From the IMG/VR virus record IMGVR_UViG_3300032770_000031, positions 1 through 49,306 of that record: 49,306 nucleotides of DNA; one strand, given 5' to 3'. Both the position numbers and the translations under genes were made by a program. The notes beneath the pieces were generated by a model that did not search any database, was not told the DNA's origin, and saw only the letters and a list, made by a program, of their open reading frames with translations. The DNA comes from a virus. Shown here in pieces: positions 1 through 7,969 of the stretch. Positions within the stretch are counted from its first letter, which is position 1, and each line of letters opens with the position of its first letter.

Positions 1-127
1 GACTGGAGTAAAGGTCAAGGACGAGCTGTCAGGCTGTCCAAGACCGTTAGTCACACATCCGGTAATAATCCCGGAGAAGACCGGGCGGAGCGGACAAAGG
101 AACAACAACGCTAGTATAAATCTAATC
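1..127. repeat. 127-bp terminal direct repeat, left copy
   Basis: These 127 bases are identical to positions 49180-49306. The length equals a commonly used odd assembly k-mer, and the minus-strand gene at the right end reads straight on through the repeat into 132 and finds a good start codon there. The simplest reading is a circular assembly with an untrimmed overlap, so the genome is circular or circularly permuted, about 49,179 bp. A true 127-bp terminal repeat of a linear virion genome is possible but would have to sit inside a gene. Confidence 0.95.
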
Positions 128-132
128 TTCAT
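1..132 (-). CDS. N-terminal part of second beta-helix protein (continues at 49179)
   Basis: This is the start of the gene whose main part is at 47218-49306; the gene crosses the artificial ends of the circular sequence. The ATG at 132-130 begins MKIRFILALLFLCPLRP and reads in frame into the right-end copy. The first residues are a plausible Sec signal peptide: K and R near the start, the core FILALLFL, then PVFSG before the mature chain. The upstream peptidase gene stops at 134, leaving one base between TAA and this ATG, so the genes are probably translationally coupled. The joined protein is about 697 residues. A TTG eight codons inside would remove the charged n-region and is less likely. 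Confidence 0.85.
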   Translation of the reverse strand, partial: MKIRFILALLFLCPLRPVFSGIITGCVTNGLGQPDSSSLTFTPV

Positions 133-133
133 G

Positions 134-736
134 TTACGCGACAAGTATTGCACCCGGCTGGTATAGTTCGTCATCGCAGAACAGCATCTGTGGGTTACAC
201 TCCCTCGCGGGAAGAAGCAGTGATCCCTTCAACGGGATGCCGAGTTTCCGGCAGACGTTCTGCATAACGACTACACACAGCTTATCACAGATCATCAGCC
301 GGGGTGAGTCGGCTAACCGGGTAAGAAACCGATCAAGCGCGTCTCCGGTCAGACCGTTGATAAGATGCCCGATGACGTCGTAGTTAAGCGCGTCGGCCGC
401 GATTAGACCGAAGTCGTACTTGAACCCGATAAACCGGCGGGCCTCAGCGGCTAACTCATCCCCGATTTCGGGCGTCCAGAACCACGGAGTCCGCCAGTAG
501 AGTGCGTAAGCGGCGTCGTTGTAGACACTGAGATTGTCCTCGTCAACCCCGTCCGCGTTCGCCTCAACACAGCAGGACGAACTGGACGCAGTCAACGAGT
601 GAGAAACCGGCGGAGAGCTGGTCCCACGCCACCAACGGGTGAAGTACTCGATTCCCCCACTGATAAAGGCATAATGGTTAACACTCCCCATCATGCCCGG
701 CTGCGGGACGAATCCATTAACCTGTGTGATCGTCAT
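134..736 (-). CDS. permuted NlpC/P60-like cysteine peptidase, probable lysis or virion hydrolase
   Basis: A protein of 200 residues when started at the ATG at 736, which overlaps the stop of the preceding lipoprotein gene as ATGA. An upstream TTG at 799 is possible but unneeded. The order of motifs matches the circularly permuted papain-like fold (YiiX type): VSH with His46, then CVEAN with Glu58, KYDFG near 107, and ICDKLC with Cys150 as the likely nucleophile. Known members cleave amide bonds in peptidoglycan peptides or related acyl links. Its place after the holin-like and lipoprotein genes makes it the best endolysin candidate in the window; a role as a virion-associated hydrolase is the alternative. 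No signal peptide is visible. Confidence 0.6.
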   Translation of the reverse strand: MTITQVNGFVPQPGMMGSVNHYAFISGGIEYFTRWWRGTSSPPVSHSLTASSSSCCVEANADGVDEDNLSVYNDAAYALYWRTPWFWTPEIGDELAAEARRFIGFKYDFGLIAADALNYDVIGHLINGLTGDALDRFLTRLADSPRLMICDKLCVVVMQNVCRKLGIPLKGSLLLPARECNPQMLFCDDELYQPGAILVA

Positions 737-1014
737 TTCTGTGGGAGTTGTAGAGAGTTCGTTGTCGCGTACGTCGATGGCAGGTTCGTCCCGACCCAAG
801 AAACAGTGTAAATCTGGTTCTTGAAGTCATACGATGCTGTCTGACCCGGCATTGGGGCAAGGACCACCCCGGAAATCGGACCATAAAGCCCGCCGTAATT
901 CACCGCCATGTTCGCATGGAGGTTGGATAACCCGGACGTACTCGGCGCAGTGCAGCCACTAGTGGCCAACACCAACACCAACACCAACACTGGGATTGGA
1001 TTTCTTAACTTCAT
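733..1014 (-). CDS. small lipoprotein, possible outer-membrane spanin
   Basis: A 93-residue protein beginning MKLRNPIPVLVLVLVLATSGC. It has a charged start, a Val/Leu-only hydrophobic core and a lipobox-like SGC followed by a Ser/Thr-rich stretch, as expected for a secreted lipoprotein. The 5' end overlaps the holin-like gene by 56 nt in another frame, and the stop overlaps the next start as ATGA. Its position between a holin-like and a peptidase gene suggests the lysis cassette, perhaps an o-spanin. The mature part lacks the Pro-rich character usual for Rz1, so the lysis role is inferred from context only. Confidence 0.6.
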   Translation of the reverse strand: MKLRNPIPVLVLVLVLATSGCTAPSTSGLSNLHANMAVNYGGLYGPISGVVLAPMPGQTASYDFKNQIYTVSWVGTNLPSTYATTNSLQLPQK

Positions 1015-1252
1015 TTGCTTTTCCTTCGTCTTTCAACGCATCTCCCGCCGACCAACCAAGGTAGAAAACCGCAAACGCCTCAATCGCTTGCGACCAAGAA
1101 TCTATCACGGCAGCCTTTGAGGGCCACGTTGCTTTTGCTGGACTGTTCCCAAGTTTGGCGATACCGTACAAAACTCCGCCAATCGTGGTCTTGGGGTTTG
1201 ATTTGATCGCGGACCACGTTCCCGCGAATAGCTTACTCGTGTCGATTACCAT
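959..1252 (-). CDS. holin-like small membrane protein
   Basis: A 97-residue protein starting at the ATG at 1252. The segment SNPKTTIGGVLYGIAKLG followed by a second hydrophobic stretch IEAFAVFYLGWSAGDALKDEG resembles small phage holins of the pattern NWKTTxxG...GxxAxD. The C-terminus is a GV repeat imposed by the tandem repeat at 967-990. The gene starts seven bases downstream of a copy of the dispersed 25-bp palindrome and overlaps the lipoprotein gene. A lysis role fits the neighbours, but the family match is by pattern only. Confidence 0.5.
   Translation of the reverse strand: MVIDTSKLFAGTWSAIKSNPKTTIGGVLYGIAKLGNSPAKATWPSKAAVIDSWSQAIEAFAVFYLGWSAGDALKDEGKANEVKKSNPSVGVGVGVGH
967..990. repeat. 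perfect 6-bp tandem repeat, four copies, coding in two frames
   Basis: Four perfect copies of CAACAC (GTGTTG on the minus strand). Read in one minus frame they give the VLVLVLVL core of the lipoprotein signal peptide. In the other frame they give the VGVGVGVG tail of the holin-like protein. Gain or loss of a unit keeps both frames and changes each protein by two residues. Confidence 0.95.
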
Positions 1253-1258
1253 AAAATG

Positions 1259-1283
1259 GTTATTTTCACTCGGTGAAACAAAC
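1259..1283. promoter_or_regulatory. dispersed 25-bp palindrome, site A
   Basis: The left arm GTTATTTTCACT, a central C, and the right arm GGTGAAACAAAC pair at 9 of 12 positions. It fills most of the 33-bp gap between the Ig-like gene and the holin-like gene. It belongs to the seven-member family described in the findings. It may act as an operator for the lysis genes or as one of several genome-wide protein-binding sites. Confidence 0.75.
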
Positions 1284-1285
1284 GG

Positions 1286-1738
1286 CTATGAAACGTTCAG
1301 TCCACCGGAGAGGGTATAAGTACCGCCGTTGGCATCGGTGTAGACCACGTCGTACCGACCCGGAGCGAGCGAACCTGACGGGAGGATGACGCTGAGAGCG
1401 TTGGCGGTTACGTAGGAAGTGGTCATTGGTACCCCGTTGACGGTGATCAGCGGCGCATTAGTCGAGAAGAAGTCCCCGATGACGGTGACGACATACCCGG
1501 TACTGGACAGGACGGGTGCGGACGGGTCAACTCCGTAAACAATCGGCGTCTCCGCAATCGTCGAGGTGAAAGTGACAAACGCTGCCGACGCTGCTCCCGG
1601 GTCGGAGTAGGTAACGGGCAGTTCATTCCCATCGTTCAACCGAAATACAATCTGGCTACCATCCAAGGTAACCGCCGAGATCGACCCGGTTCCGATCAGA
1701 ACATTCCCCGCTGCGAGTATAAAAGCTGGCAGACTCAC
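1286..1738 (-). CDS. Ig-like (IPT/TIG-type) virion protein
   Basis: A 150-residue protein starting at a GTG at 1738 that overlaps the upstream stop as GTGA. The C-terminal half (VDPSAPVLSSTGYVVTVIGDFF...ITVNGVPMTTSYVTANALSVILPSG) has the alternating pattern and the Gly/Asn turns of IPT/TIG immunoglobulin-like domains. Such domains are common as accessory, sugar-binding or decoration modules on phage tails. There is no convincing signal peptide. It is probably a structural accessory protein; its exact place in the virion is not evident. Confidence 0.6.
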   Translation of the reverse strand: MSLPAFILAAGNVLIGTGSISAVTLDGSQIVFRLNDGNELPVTYSDPGAASAAFVTFTSTIAETPIVYGVDPSAPVLSSTGYVVTVIGDFFSTNAPLITVNGVPMTTSYVTANALSVILPSGSLAPGRYDVVYTDANGGTYTLSGGLNVS

Positions 1739-2100
1739 GGCTTTTGCATCTCCTTCGCCTTAAGGTAGGCGATTAACTCGGTTTGCTGTTGAACAAGACG
1801 TTCCAGAAGGCTTGTTATATACTGAATCCTTTGTCCGTAGTCCGCCCTCGTTTCATCAATCCGCTTGTTAAGGGCAGCGTGCTCCGCTACGTTGCCGGCT
1901 GTCTCCTTCTGTAACGCCGGGCTTCCCTTGTCCTCAAGACTGGTTATCCTCTCAGCGTGCGATGCCACCAAAGACCGGCACTCCGCCTCCTGCGCCCGGA
2001 GTTCCACGATAGACGACAACCCCCACCCGGTGAGAGCAAGGCAGATTGCGACCAGAACAGAGATCGCCGCATTCCATATTGTTGTTTTCGATTCGGGCAT
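1735..2100 (-). CDS. membrane-anchored coiled-coil protein, i-spanin-like
   Basis: 121 residues: a short polar N-terminus, one membrane segment (WNAAISVLVAICLALTGWGLSSI, about residues 9-31), then a charged helical region with coiled-coil character up to a Lys-rich tail. This N-in, helix-out design matches inner-membrane spanins (Rz type) and also some holin partners. It lies two genes ahead of the holin-like gene and is coupled to the Ig-like gene by a GTGA overlap. There is no sequence signature that proves spanin function. Confidence 0.5.
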   Translation of the reverse strand: MPESKTTIWNAAISVLVAICLALTGWGLSSIVELRAQEAECRSLVASHAERITSLEDKGSPALQKETAGNVAEHAALNKRIDETRADYGQRIQYITSLLERLVQQQTELIAYLKAKEMQKP

Positions 2101-2110
2101 ATTTGTATAG

Positions 2111-4390
2111 TCAGAAGATGACCTTCCAACTTGGTGTTGAGGTAATGGTTAGATTGGTGTTAACCGTCGGAGGAGGCTGATTGGTCGGCAACGTCCCGCT
2201 TGAAATCCCGACATACCACAGCTCAGCCGGAATCGGTGCCTCGAACGGAGTGCCATACGGGTCAATCGCGGGCCATCGGTTCGTGCCCCACCATTCGGGT
2301 GCGCCGTTGGTGTATAACAAGGAGGCCGGTGACGGGTCCGTAATTGTTGAGTTAGTAATCCAGTGGGCCGTCGGATGATCATAGGTCTGCCACTCTAAAG
2401 CGTGCAGAATGTAGTTGTTGGTCTGGTCCTGCTGCCACTGGGGGTACTGATAGGAGCAGGAGCTAAACATTCGCCAGCCGTTGGTAACGTTTATTGGATA
2501 CGACAGAATCATGTTGGTCGTGGAGATAGACACGGCATACAGATTCTCAAAATGAGCTAGTCCGGGGTCCAACTGCTGACTCAGAGTGTGGTAGAAGTTC
2601 GTATCCACCGAGTCCTGAAATATCAGGTTGTAAGCGTTGGGAGAGCCAAGTGGCCAACCGGAGAAGTCGCCAGTGAGGTTTGTGGTTTGAACCAGAGTGT
2701 TGGTTATGTAGTAACTCAGATTGGTGTAAGTCTGAAACGAATCTCCGGGATAGTTCCATGAGATAGGAGGAGTCGTCCCCGTGTGAGCACACGCCCCGCC
2801 GATAAACGGACTCCCAAAGTTCATCATCGGGAAGTCGAGGGGGGCTCCGCAGTCGTAACCCTCTTCCGCATAGTCGTTAGTCGAAATACCGTTAGAAACT
2901 AGAACTAGGTTCGTATACCCCATCACGCAGCTAACGATGTTCATAAACGTGTTCCAGCGCATCAGGCTGATGTTCATGATGCGGTCCCTGAACCACGTTT
3001 GATGACTATTGCTTCCTGTTAACCCATCGGCCTCTACCTCGGCGTTGAAAACGTTTGCCTCATACAGGTTCATCAAGTCATGCGAGGCGTGCATGTCGAC
3101 CGCTCGGTTGATGCAGTTGGTCCAAAGGTTTGCGAAGTAAGCGCAGCCAACGGTGGAGCCGAATACGTAGTAGCTCCAGTTACACCCGTCGAAGACGTTG
3201 TTCTGGAGCAGGGTACCCGAGCACAGCGCATGGTCGAACCCGGTTTGAGTGTGTAACAACTCCATTATCTTCGCAATGTAACACCGATCTATCTCTAAAT
3301 CCACACTCGATGACGCCTTCAAATGGTCACCGGAGCAGTAAGTAATCGAGCAGTTGGTTAAAAAACAGTCGCAGCTTCCGGTTACGAATACTGCCCCACC
3401 ATTACCGCCAGAGGGTACCGACTCCCCCGTCTCAACGTTGGTCAAGGTAAGGTTCAACCCGTCAATCCCAACTCTGCGGGTGGACAAACCCATAGGACCA
3501 TGATCTTTAATGGTCAACACTGACTGATTTGTGTAAGACCAAGATAACGGCGGTGCTATAGTCAGGTTTGTTCCATCAACGCCGTCAACGTGTATAGCCT
3601 GCCCGACGATATGCTCCGAGCCAGCCGTTGACCATACCCGCATTACATCGTCCGTTCCGTTCAACTGAGACACCCGGAGCACGGTATTGGGAACTATCGT
3701 CGTGCCGTATTGGCTAGCGTTGCTGTAAAGGGTAATCGTGGTTGAGCCCTTCTGCGCTTGACTGACATACCAGTAATCCAACTGACTCACGGCGTCTCGA
3801 CCAATCTCAAAAGCGAAGGACTGAGAACCGCAGTAAACCCATTGGTCCAAAGCGTTGGTTGAGGATTCACAACGGAATGTAATATCAGCTACGTCTCGCA
3901 GGACCACACCATCATAAGCTAGGTATCGACCCTTCGGTACATATATCACATCGCCGGCGGTAACGTGTTGATAGTCCATCCAGTTCACTATTAAGCCATT
4001 ATCATGCCGGACGGTAGCGTTCGTTGCGCCAACGTACGCTGGGCTGTTCAGCGACCAAGTGTTTCCCACGATGTTGGTAACGATTGCACACTTCCCGCCC
4101 CAAGGGGTGCCGATTCCAGCGCCAGTAACATAAACACTTTGACCGATGGCGAAATCTCCTTGGCTAGAAACGGTAAGGGTGTAACTATTGAGCGCGATCG
4201 TCCCGGTCACGGTCCCGCGGTTAGTAGTCCCTCCGTAATCAAGGATACTAACCAGGTTCGTCCTGGTCGGAATACCCCCACGCACCCCCACCGTCACCCC
4301 GCGTACCCACGGAATCATCCGGTCAGCGGGGATAAAGTCCGCCCTGACCGTAAGGCACGCGAGCGCCAGCGTTGTTAAAAACAGCCTCAC
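2111..4390 (-). CDS. beta-helix tail-spike-like protein with signal peptide
   Basis: About 759 residues if started at the GTG at 4390, which overlaps the stop of the 43-aa gene as GTGA. This start gives MRLFLTTLALACLTVRA-DF, a compact signal peptide; an ATG at 4423 would add eleven residues ahead of it. Residues about 120-170 (NGLIVNWMDYQHV...GDVIYVPKGRYL) look like the entry to a pectate-lyase-type fold. They are followed by repeated short turns rich in N, C and G (FLTNCSITYCSGDHLKASSSVDLEIDRC) typical of a right-handed parallel beta-helix. Such proteins bind or cleave cell-surface polysaccharide. A Sec signal is unexpected for a spike assembled in the cytoplasm. Confidence 0.75.
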   Translation of the reverse strand: MRLFLTTLALACLTVRADFIPADRMIPWVRGVTVGVRGGIPTRTNLVSILDYGGTTNRGTVTGTIALNSYTLTVSSQGDFAIGQSVYVTGAGIGTPWGGKCAIVTNIVGNTWSLNSPAYVGATNATVRHDNGLIVNWMDYQHVTAGDVIYVPKGRYLAYDGVVLRDVADITFRCESSTNALDQWVYCGSQSFAFEIGRDAVSQLDYWYVSQAQKGSTTITLYSNASQYGTTIVPNTVLRVSQLNGTDDVMRVWSTAGSEHIVGQAIHVDGVDGTNLTIAPPLSWSYTNQSVLTIKDHGPMGLSTRRVGIDGLNLTLTNVETGESVPSGGNGGAVFVTGSCDCFLTNCSITYCSGDHLKASSSVDLEIDRCYIAKIMELLHTQTGFDHALCSGTLLQNNVFDGCNWSYYVFGSTVGCAYFANLWTNCINRAVDMHASHDLMNLYEANVFNAEVEADGLTGSNSHQTWFRDRIMNISLMRWNTFMNIVSCVMGYTNLVLVSNGISTNDYAEEGYDCGAPLDFPMMNFGSPFIGGACAHTGTTPPISWNYPGDSFQTYTNLSYYITNTLVQTTNLTGDFSGWPLGSPNAYNLIFQDSVDTNFYHTLSQQLDPGLAHFENLYAVSISTTNMILSYPINVTNGWRMFSSCSYQYPQWQQDQTNNYILHALEWQTYDHPTAHWITNSTITDPSPASLLYTNGAPEWWGTNRWPAIDPYGTPFEAPIPAELWYVGISSGTLPTNQPPPTVNTNLTITSTPSWKVIF

Positions 4391-4518
4391 TTGCCCATTG
4401 CGGCCCATAGTTGGCGGTTGCATAACGCGACAAGTCGTTTATAGGCTTGCTCGATTGACTTGTCGTAGGCCGCAACTCGGTCCTTAGTGGTTTGTCGCTT
4501 GTTGTTCTTTGTTTTCAT
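4387..4518 (-). CDS. 43-aa basic protein upstream of the spike gene
   Basis: The ATG at 4518 begins MKTKNNKRQTTKDRVAAYDK and the frame runs for 43 residues to TGA at 4387. It is strongly basic at the N-terminus and helical in character. The stop overlaps the GTG of the beta-helix gene as GTGA, the same coupling seen elsewhere in this unit, which supports both calls. No family is recognised. It could be a leader peptide controlling the spike gene rather than a working protein. Confidence 0.5.
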   Translation of the reverse strand: MKTKNNKRQTTKDRVAAYDKSIEQAYKRLVALCNRQLWAAMGK

Positions 4519-4544
4519 GTTATTGTCTTCGGGAGTTATGACAA

Positions 4545-6506
4545 TTAATTATGAGCATTCACGGAGATGGATTGTATCCATGACATACTACCAGAATCCC
4601 CGTTGGCTGTAGAATTCCACCCAACCACTAACTGAGCCGTACAGTTCGTGCTTACAAGAGATAACGCCGAATTGGTGATATAATATATAGTGCTTGCGTT
4701 AGTGAGCACTAAACTAGATGTGCTTGAATACGGCCCACCACTAGCCCCAGTTGTCCAAGACTCGACCGCAGCATAAATCTTTTCCGTCATCCCCGGTGTA
4801 CCAGGAGATCGAGTAAAACACTCTGTTATTATATCTAGTTTAGTAAAACCGGCAATTTTCTCTTGGGGAAGGTTATATATCCCTAAAGTGGCCCCGGCTG
4901 CGGCTAGTCTTAATGCCTTTGCGTTTGCCTGACCCGTGATTCCGCTACCATCATCAAAGGTCAACAAGTTTGCACCATAGGTTGTGAAAAGCGGAACCTC
5001 AAAAAAGTTATTAGTTACTATGGATTGAGTAACACTGGTAACAGGACCAACAACGCTTAAACGGTACAAGTTAAATCCCCCGGTATTAACCACGCTACTT
5101 AGCTGGCCTGTACAGTAACCATTGGTCTTGTCAAAGATATTTTGCACAAAAACAGTATTAGTGTAAATACCAGGGATGTTGGTTAGTGCCACAGCAAACG
5201 ATCCAGTTGCATTGGTCTTCAAATTCCAAAACCCAATAGCCACATCACCGTTGGCCAACTTACGAACAATTATGTGTTGATTCGTGCTATCAGTCCAACT
5301 ATCCACCGACGGTAATATAACCCCCGGTAAGGCCGCAGGGTCTTGATCTATAGCAATCGCCGCTATATTAGTTATGAACTGGGACGCAAGATTAGTTACC
5401 AAAGTGTTTGGGTTAGATACTTGAACACACAGAGAAGAAGGAGCCAGACACATAGTTCCCATATCTGCTCTGGCATAGTTGGTGTTCCACCACGTTGGAC
5501 CAGTGAAATCAGGTAGCCCAACGGGACTACAATACAAAAAGAACCCCGGGCCAACAGCAACGTTATTGGAGAACAGATTTAGCAAAGCAAACTGTCGGTC
5601 CTGCGGACCATTGCTCCCGCTCGTATCACTCACCCCCACATACATTTCATTGATTATGTTAGGCAACCATGCGTTTGTTTGATACTGCCAGTAAGCTATA
5701 GCTGCGTAAATATCCACCGCAGGCGAGTAACCAGAAGCAGCAACAGAATCATCGAGGCCGTTGGCGAGTAAACGAAACGTAGGATCAAACGGCCTTTCTG
5801 GTGTCCCATCCAGACCATCCATCCAAACCTTACGAACACCCCACGCTCCTAGTGTTCTTCCTACCGAGTATGCGTTGGTTGGATAACAAACAGGTGGATA
5901 GTCTTCCGTCGTATAAAGGTGTAAGCCAAGATAACATCTATTAGTTGCCAACATGTTTATCAAATCTGGCATACCGTTTGGTGCAAAGGCAGTAAGTGGG
6001 ATTACACCTAAAGTAGGATCGTTAGTCCCCCACCCACCATCTAAAGTAATGGTGTTGAAGCCCAGGTCAACCCATCCGTTGGTATTAAGTATGTTTGCAA
6101 TCTGTCGAACTAACTCGTAAGTCCAAAACACTCCACCGTGCCAGCCCATGTTTGGTACACGGAGTGCGGCTTTGCGCATTGTTGGGTTAACATCAAACAA
6201 CTTGTTACTACCAACCCCTGACAGGGTGCTCCCATCCCCGTAGAAATGCGCAGCCGTGACATTGCCGCTCACAGTCAGAGAGCCCACGATATTACTGGGA
6301 ACCACACTCACCACCTGAGTGGTCACTACAAACACCGTCCCAGTCGGCGCGATACCGAGTGCGAGATACGCCGCGTTAGTGTCCGCCGACTTCAGGAACT
6401 GCCTGGTAAACGCCGTCGTCTCCGGCGGGAGCGGCTGACCAAGGCTCACTCCCGCCGGTGCGGAGCATATGACAACAACCAAGAGAGAAAGGATTTTACG
6501 CAGCAT
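4545..6506 (-). CDS. GH27-like alpha-galactosidase in the virion module, with signal peptide
   Basis: 653 residues from the ATG at 6506 (an ATG at 6542 is less likely). It begins MLRKILSLLVVVICSAPAGVSLG, a signal peptide. Residues about 75-98 (SLTVSGNVTAAHFYGDG) look like a fibre connector. Then come the landmarks of clan GH-D family 27: NMGW, GFNTITLDGGW at 149-159, LGLHLYTTED, VRKVWMDG with Asp230 as the expected nucleophile, VGVSDT with Asp294 as the expected acid/base, a GPGFF loop, and IAIDQDP at 384-390. The spacing between the two Asp residues and on to IAIDQDP is close to that in human alpha-galactosidase A. A beta-sandwich-like C-terminal region follows. The gene is AT-richer than its neighbours, which suggests transfer. 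The likely role is cleaving alpha-galactosides on the host surface. Confidence 0.8.
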   Translation of the reverse strand: MLRKILSLLVVVICSAPAGVSLGQPLPPETTAFTRQFLKSADTNAAYLALGIAPTGTVFVVTTQVVSVVPSNIVGSLTVSGNVTAAHFYGDGSTLSGVGSNKLFDVNPTMRKAALRVPNMGWHGGVFWTYELVRQIANILNTNGWVDLGFNTITLDGGWGTNDPTLGVIPLTAFAPNGMPDLINMLATNRCYLGLHLYTTEDYPPVCYPTNAYSVGRTLGAWGVRKVWMDGLDGTPERPFDPTFRLLANGLDDSVAASGYSPAVDIYAAIAYWQYQTNAWLPNIINEMYVGVSDTSGSNGPQDRQFALLNLFSNNVAVGPGFFLYCSPVGLPDFTGPTWWNTNYARADMGTMCLAPSSLCVQVSNPNTLVTNLASQFITNIAAIAIDQDPAALPGVILPSVDSWTDSTNQHIIVRKLANGDVAIGFWNLKTNATGSFAVALTNIPGIYTNTVFVQNIFDKTNGYCTGQLSSVVNTGGFNLYRLSVVGPVTSVTQSIVTNNFFEVPLFTTYGANLLTFDDGSGITGQANAKALRLAAAGATLGIYNLPQEKIAGFTKLDIITECFTRSPGTPGMTEKIYAAVESWTTGASGGPYSSTSSLVLTNASTIYYITNSALSLVSTNCTAQLVVGWNSTANGDSGSMSWIQSISVNAHN

Positions 6507-7224
6507 AGTAGGTAAAGGTTGCGCTGGAGTCGACCTGAACATAGGACGTTGGACTGGACGAAAGAGCGATGGTGCAGCCGGTCTTGCGAACCGGGGGACC
6601 GATCACCGGGCCGGAGGAGGACTGAGCGGTGACGACGGAGGAAGGGTTCAACCCGTCGACGCCGAAGTCAATCGGCGCGCAGGTGATATCGGGGTCGGTT
6701 TGGAGATAAACAATTGGGATGGCGACGACCGGCCGGGTTGCGTACGAATCGTCAGCGAAGACGAGGAGGAACGATGCGGCGCTGTTGGTTCGACCTGTGA
6801 CTGTAACGCGGTAAAGCCGGTGCTGGGAACCCTGTGCCTCGGCCCAAACCTGTTCAACGTCGGACGAACTGCTGTGCACCGCCGCCGCCGGATTCAACGG
6901 CTCGGCGTATTTCTCAACGTCGATCAGAAAATCGGCCTTATCGGTTGAGAGGGTCAGGGTTGCCTCAGTGGTCGAAACCGCAACATAAAGCCCCTGTGAA
7001 AGAGGAAGAATGTTCGGGTCGAACTTCCACGAGAACGGCATCTTGGACTGTAACTGGTATGACTTCAACGGAATCGCCCCGTTACCGGGGTCCGTCGTAT
7101 CATGAATCTGCAACCACGCGTCCGCTGCACCGGAGAAATACCCTTGCAGGTTGACGAGGTTACACGGAAACGAAGTGGCTTGGAGATCGCTAACCCCGTA
7201 AGCCGGTACAACTGTCTTTAACAT
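6496..7224 (-). CDS. unknown virion-module protein
   Basis: 242 residues from the ATG at 7224; a TTG at 7230 overlapping the previous stop is also possible. The chain is rich in beta-forming stretches and Ser/Thr (TLTLSTDKADFLIDVEKYA, IVYLQTDPDITCAPIDFG, TIALSSSPTSYVQVDSSATFTYYAA) with no membrane segment or catalytic motif that I recognise. It lies between the adaptor and the GH27 gene, so it is probably a structural protein of the neck or tail, for example a tail-hub or spike-adaptor component. The end overlaps the GH27 start by 11 nt. Confidence 0.7.
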   Translation of the reverse strand: MLKTVVPAYGVSDLQATSFPCNLVNLQGYFSGAADAWLQIHDTTDPGNGAIPLKSYQLQSKMPFSWKFDPNILPLSQGLYVAVSTTEATLTLSTDKADFLIDVEKYAEPLNPAAAVHSSSSDVEQVWAEAQGSQHRLYRVTVTGRTNSAASFLLVFADDSYATRPVVAIPIVYLQTDPDITCAPIDFGVDGLNPSSVVTAQSSSGPVIGPPVRKTGCTIALSSSPTSYVQVDSSATFTYYAA

Positions 7225-7226
7225 AA

Positions 7227-7964
7227 TCAATTATGGGTGGTGACTATAACCAACGGAACAACCCGCTTCGGCGTGTCGTCCCTTTGACCCGACCCGAGAA
7301 TGTAATCCTGTTTCCGAGACGGGTAAATCGCTCGCAGTTTCAGCAACCGCTGCTGCGCACGGGTTAATTTAATCTGAGCGTCTTTTTGGTCATACCGAGC
7401 AAGGAGTTCCGCTGCCGCGAAAAGCACGATGAGTTCGTCGTCGAGGTCAGCGACGGCGGATGTGGTTGGGTTACCATCGGAGCCGACCAGCGATACAGGC
7501 ACCCTCTGCCCGGTGAAGCGGAGGATTTGACCGTCCGACGCAGGAATCGGCCACACTTCAAACTGCCCCTGCTCCGAGGTCTCACTGGTCGCCGACTGCT
7601 GCGTCCCCCACTGCCACCTTTGGACCGGGTCCAGCGTTGTCCCAAGATCGCTGTCGACATCGTTATACTCGTCACTCCCAATCCCGTAGTCGACCTCTTG
7701 CCACGCTTGGTTGTATTTCACCTCAACCTTAATCGGGCGTTGGGTATCCAGCGCCGTCGGCATGGAGAAGAACCGGGTCGACGCCTTAAGCGTCACATCA
7801 AACCGGGTTCGCAGAAACGGCCAATCCCACTCGGAGGCAAGCCAGCGTTGAACGTCTGAAAGAATCTGGTAAAACACCGTATCGTTCGCCGTCCCCACAG
7901 CCGGGTTATGCCCGGTGTGGACCTTCAGCATGTTCAGCAACTGTGGGGCGGGAACGAGGTTCAT
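7227..7964 (-). CDS. head-tail adaptor protein
   Basis: 245 residues. The N-terminal region LLNMLKVHTGHNP...FYQILSDVQRWLASEWDWPFLRTRFDVTLKAS has the helical layout and the conserved W..E.DWPFL pattern seen in podovirus head-completion/adaptor proteins (gp4 of P22 and T7 gp8-neighbour types). They form the ring beneath the portal on which the tail is built. A helical C-terminal segment (DDELIVLFAAAELLARYDQKDAQIKLTRAQQRLLKL) is also typical. Its position after the capsid genes and before the tail genes agrees. Confidence 0.65.
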   Translation of the reverse strand: MNLVPAPQLLNMLKVHTGHNPAVGTANDTVFYQILSDVQRWLASEWDWPFLRTRFDVTLKASTRFFSMPTALDTQRPIKVEVKYNQAWQEVDYGIGSDEYNDVDSDLGTTLDPVQRWQWGTQQSATSETSEQGQFEVWPIPASDGQILRFTGQRVPVSLVGSDGNPTTSAVADLDDELIVLFAAAELLARYDQKDAQIKLTRAQQRLLKLRAIYPSRKQDYILGSGQRDDTPKRVVPLVIVTTHN

Positions 7965-7969
7965 AAGGG

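Noticed and set aside
7720-7745. Possible eighth copy of the 25-bp palindrome
   Set aside because: It shares only TTTCACCT and lacks both outer arms, so it does not fit the family.
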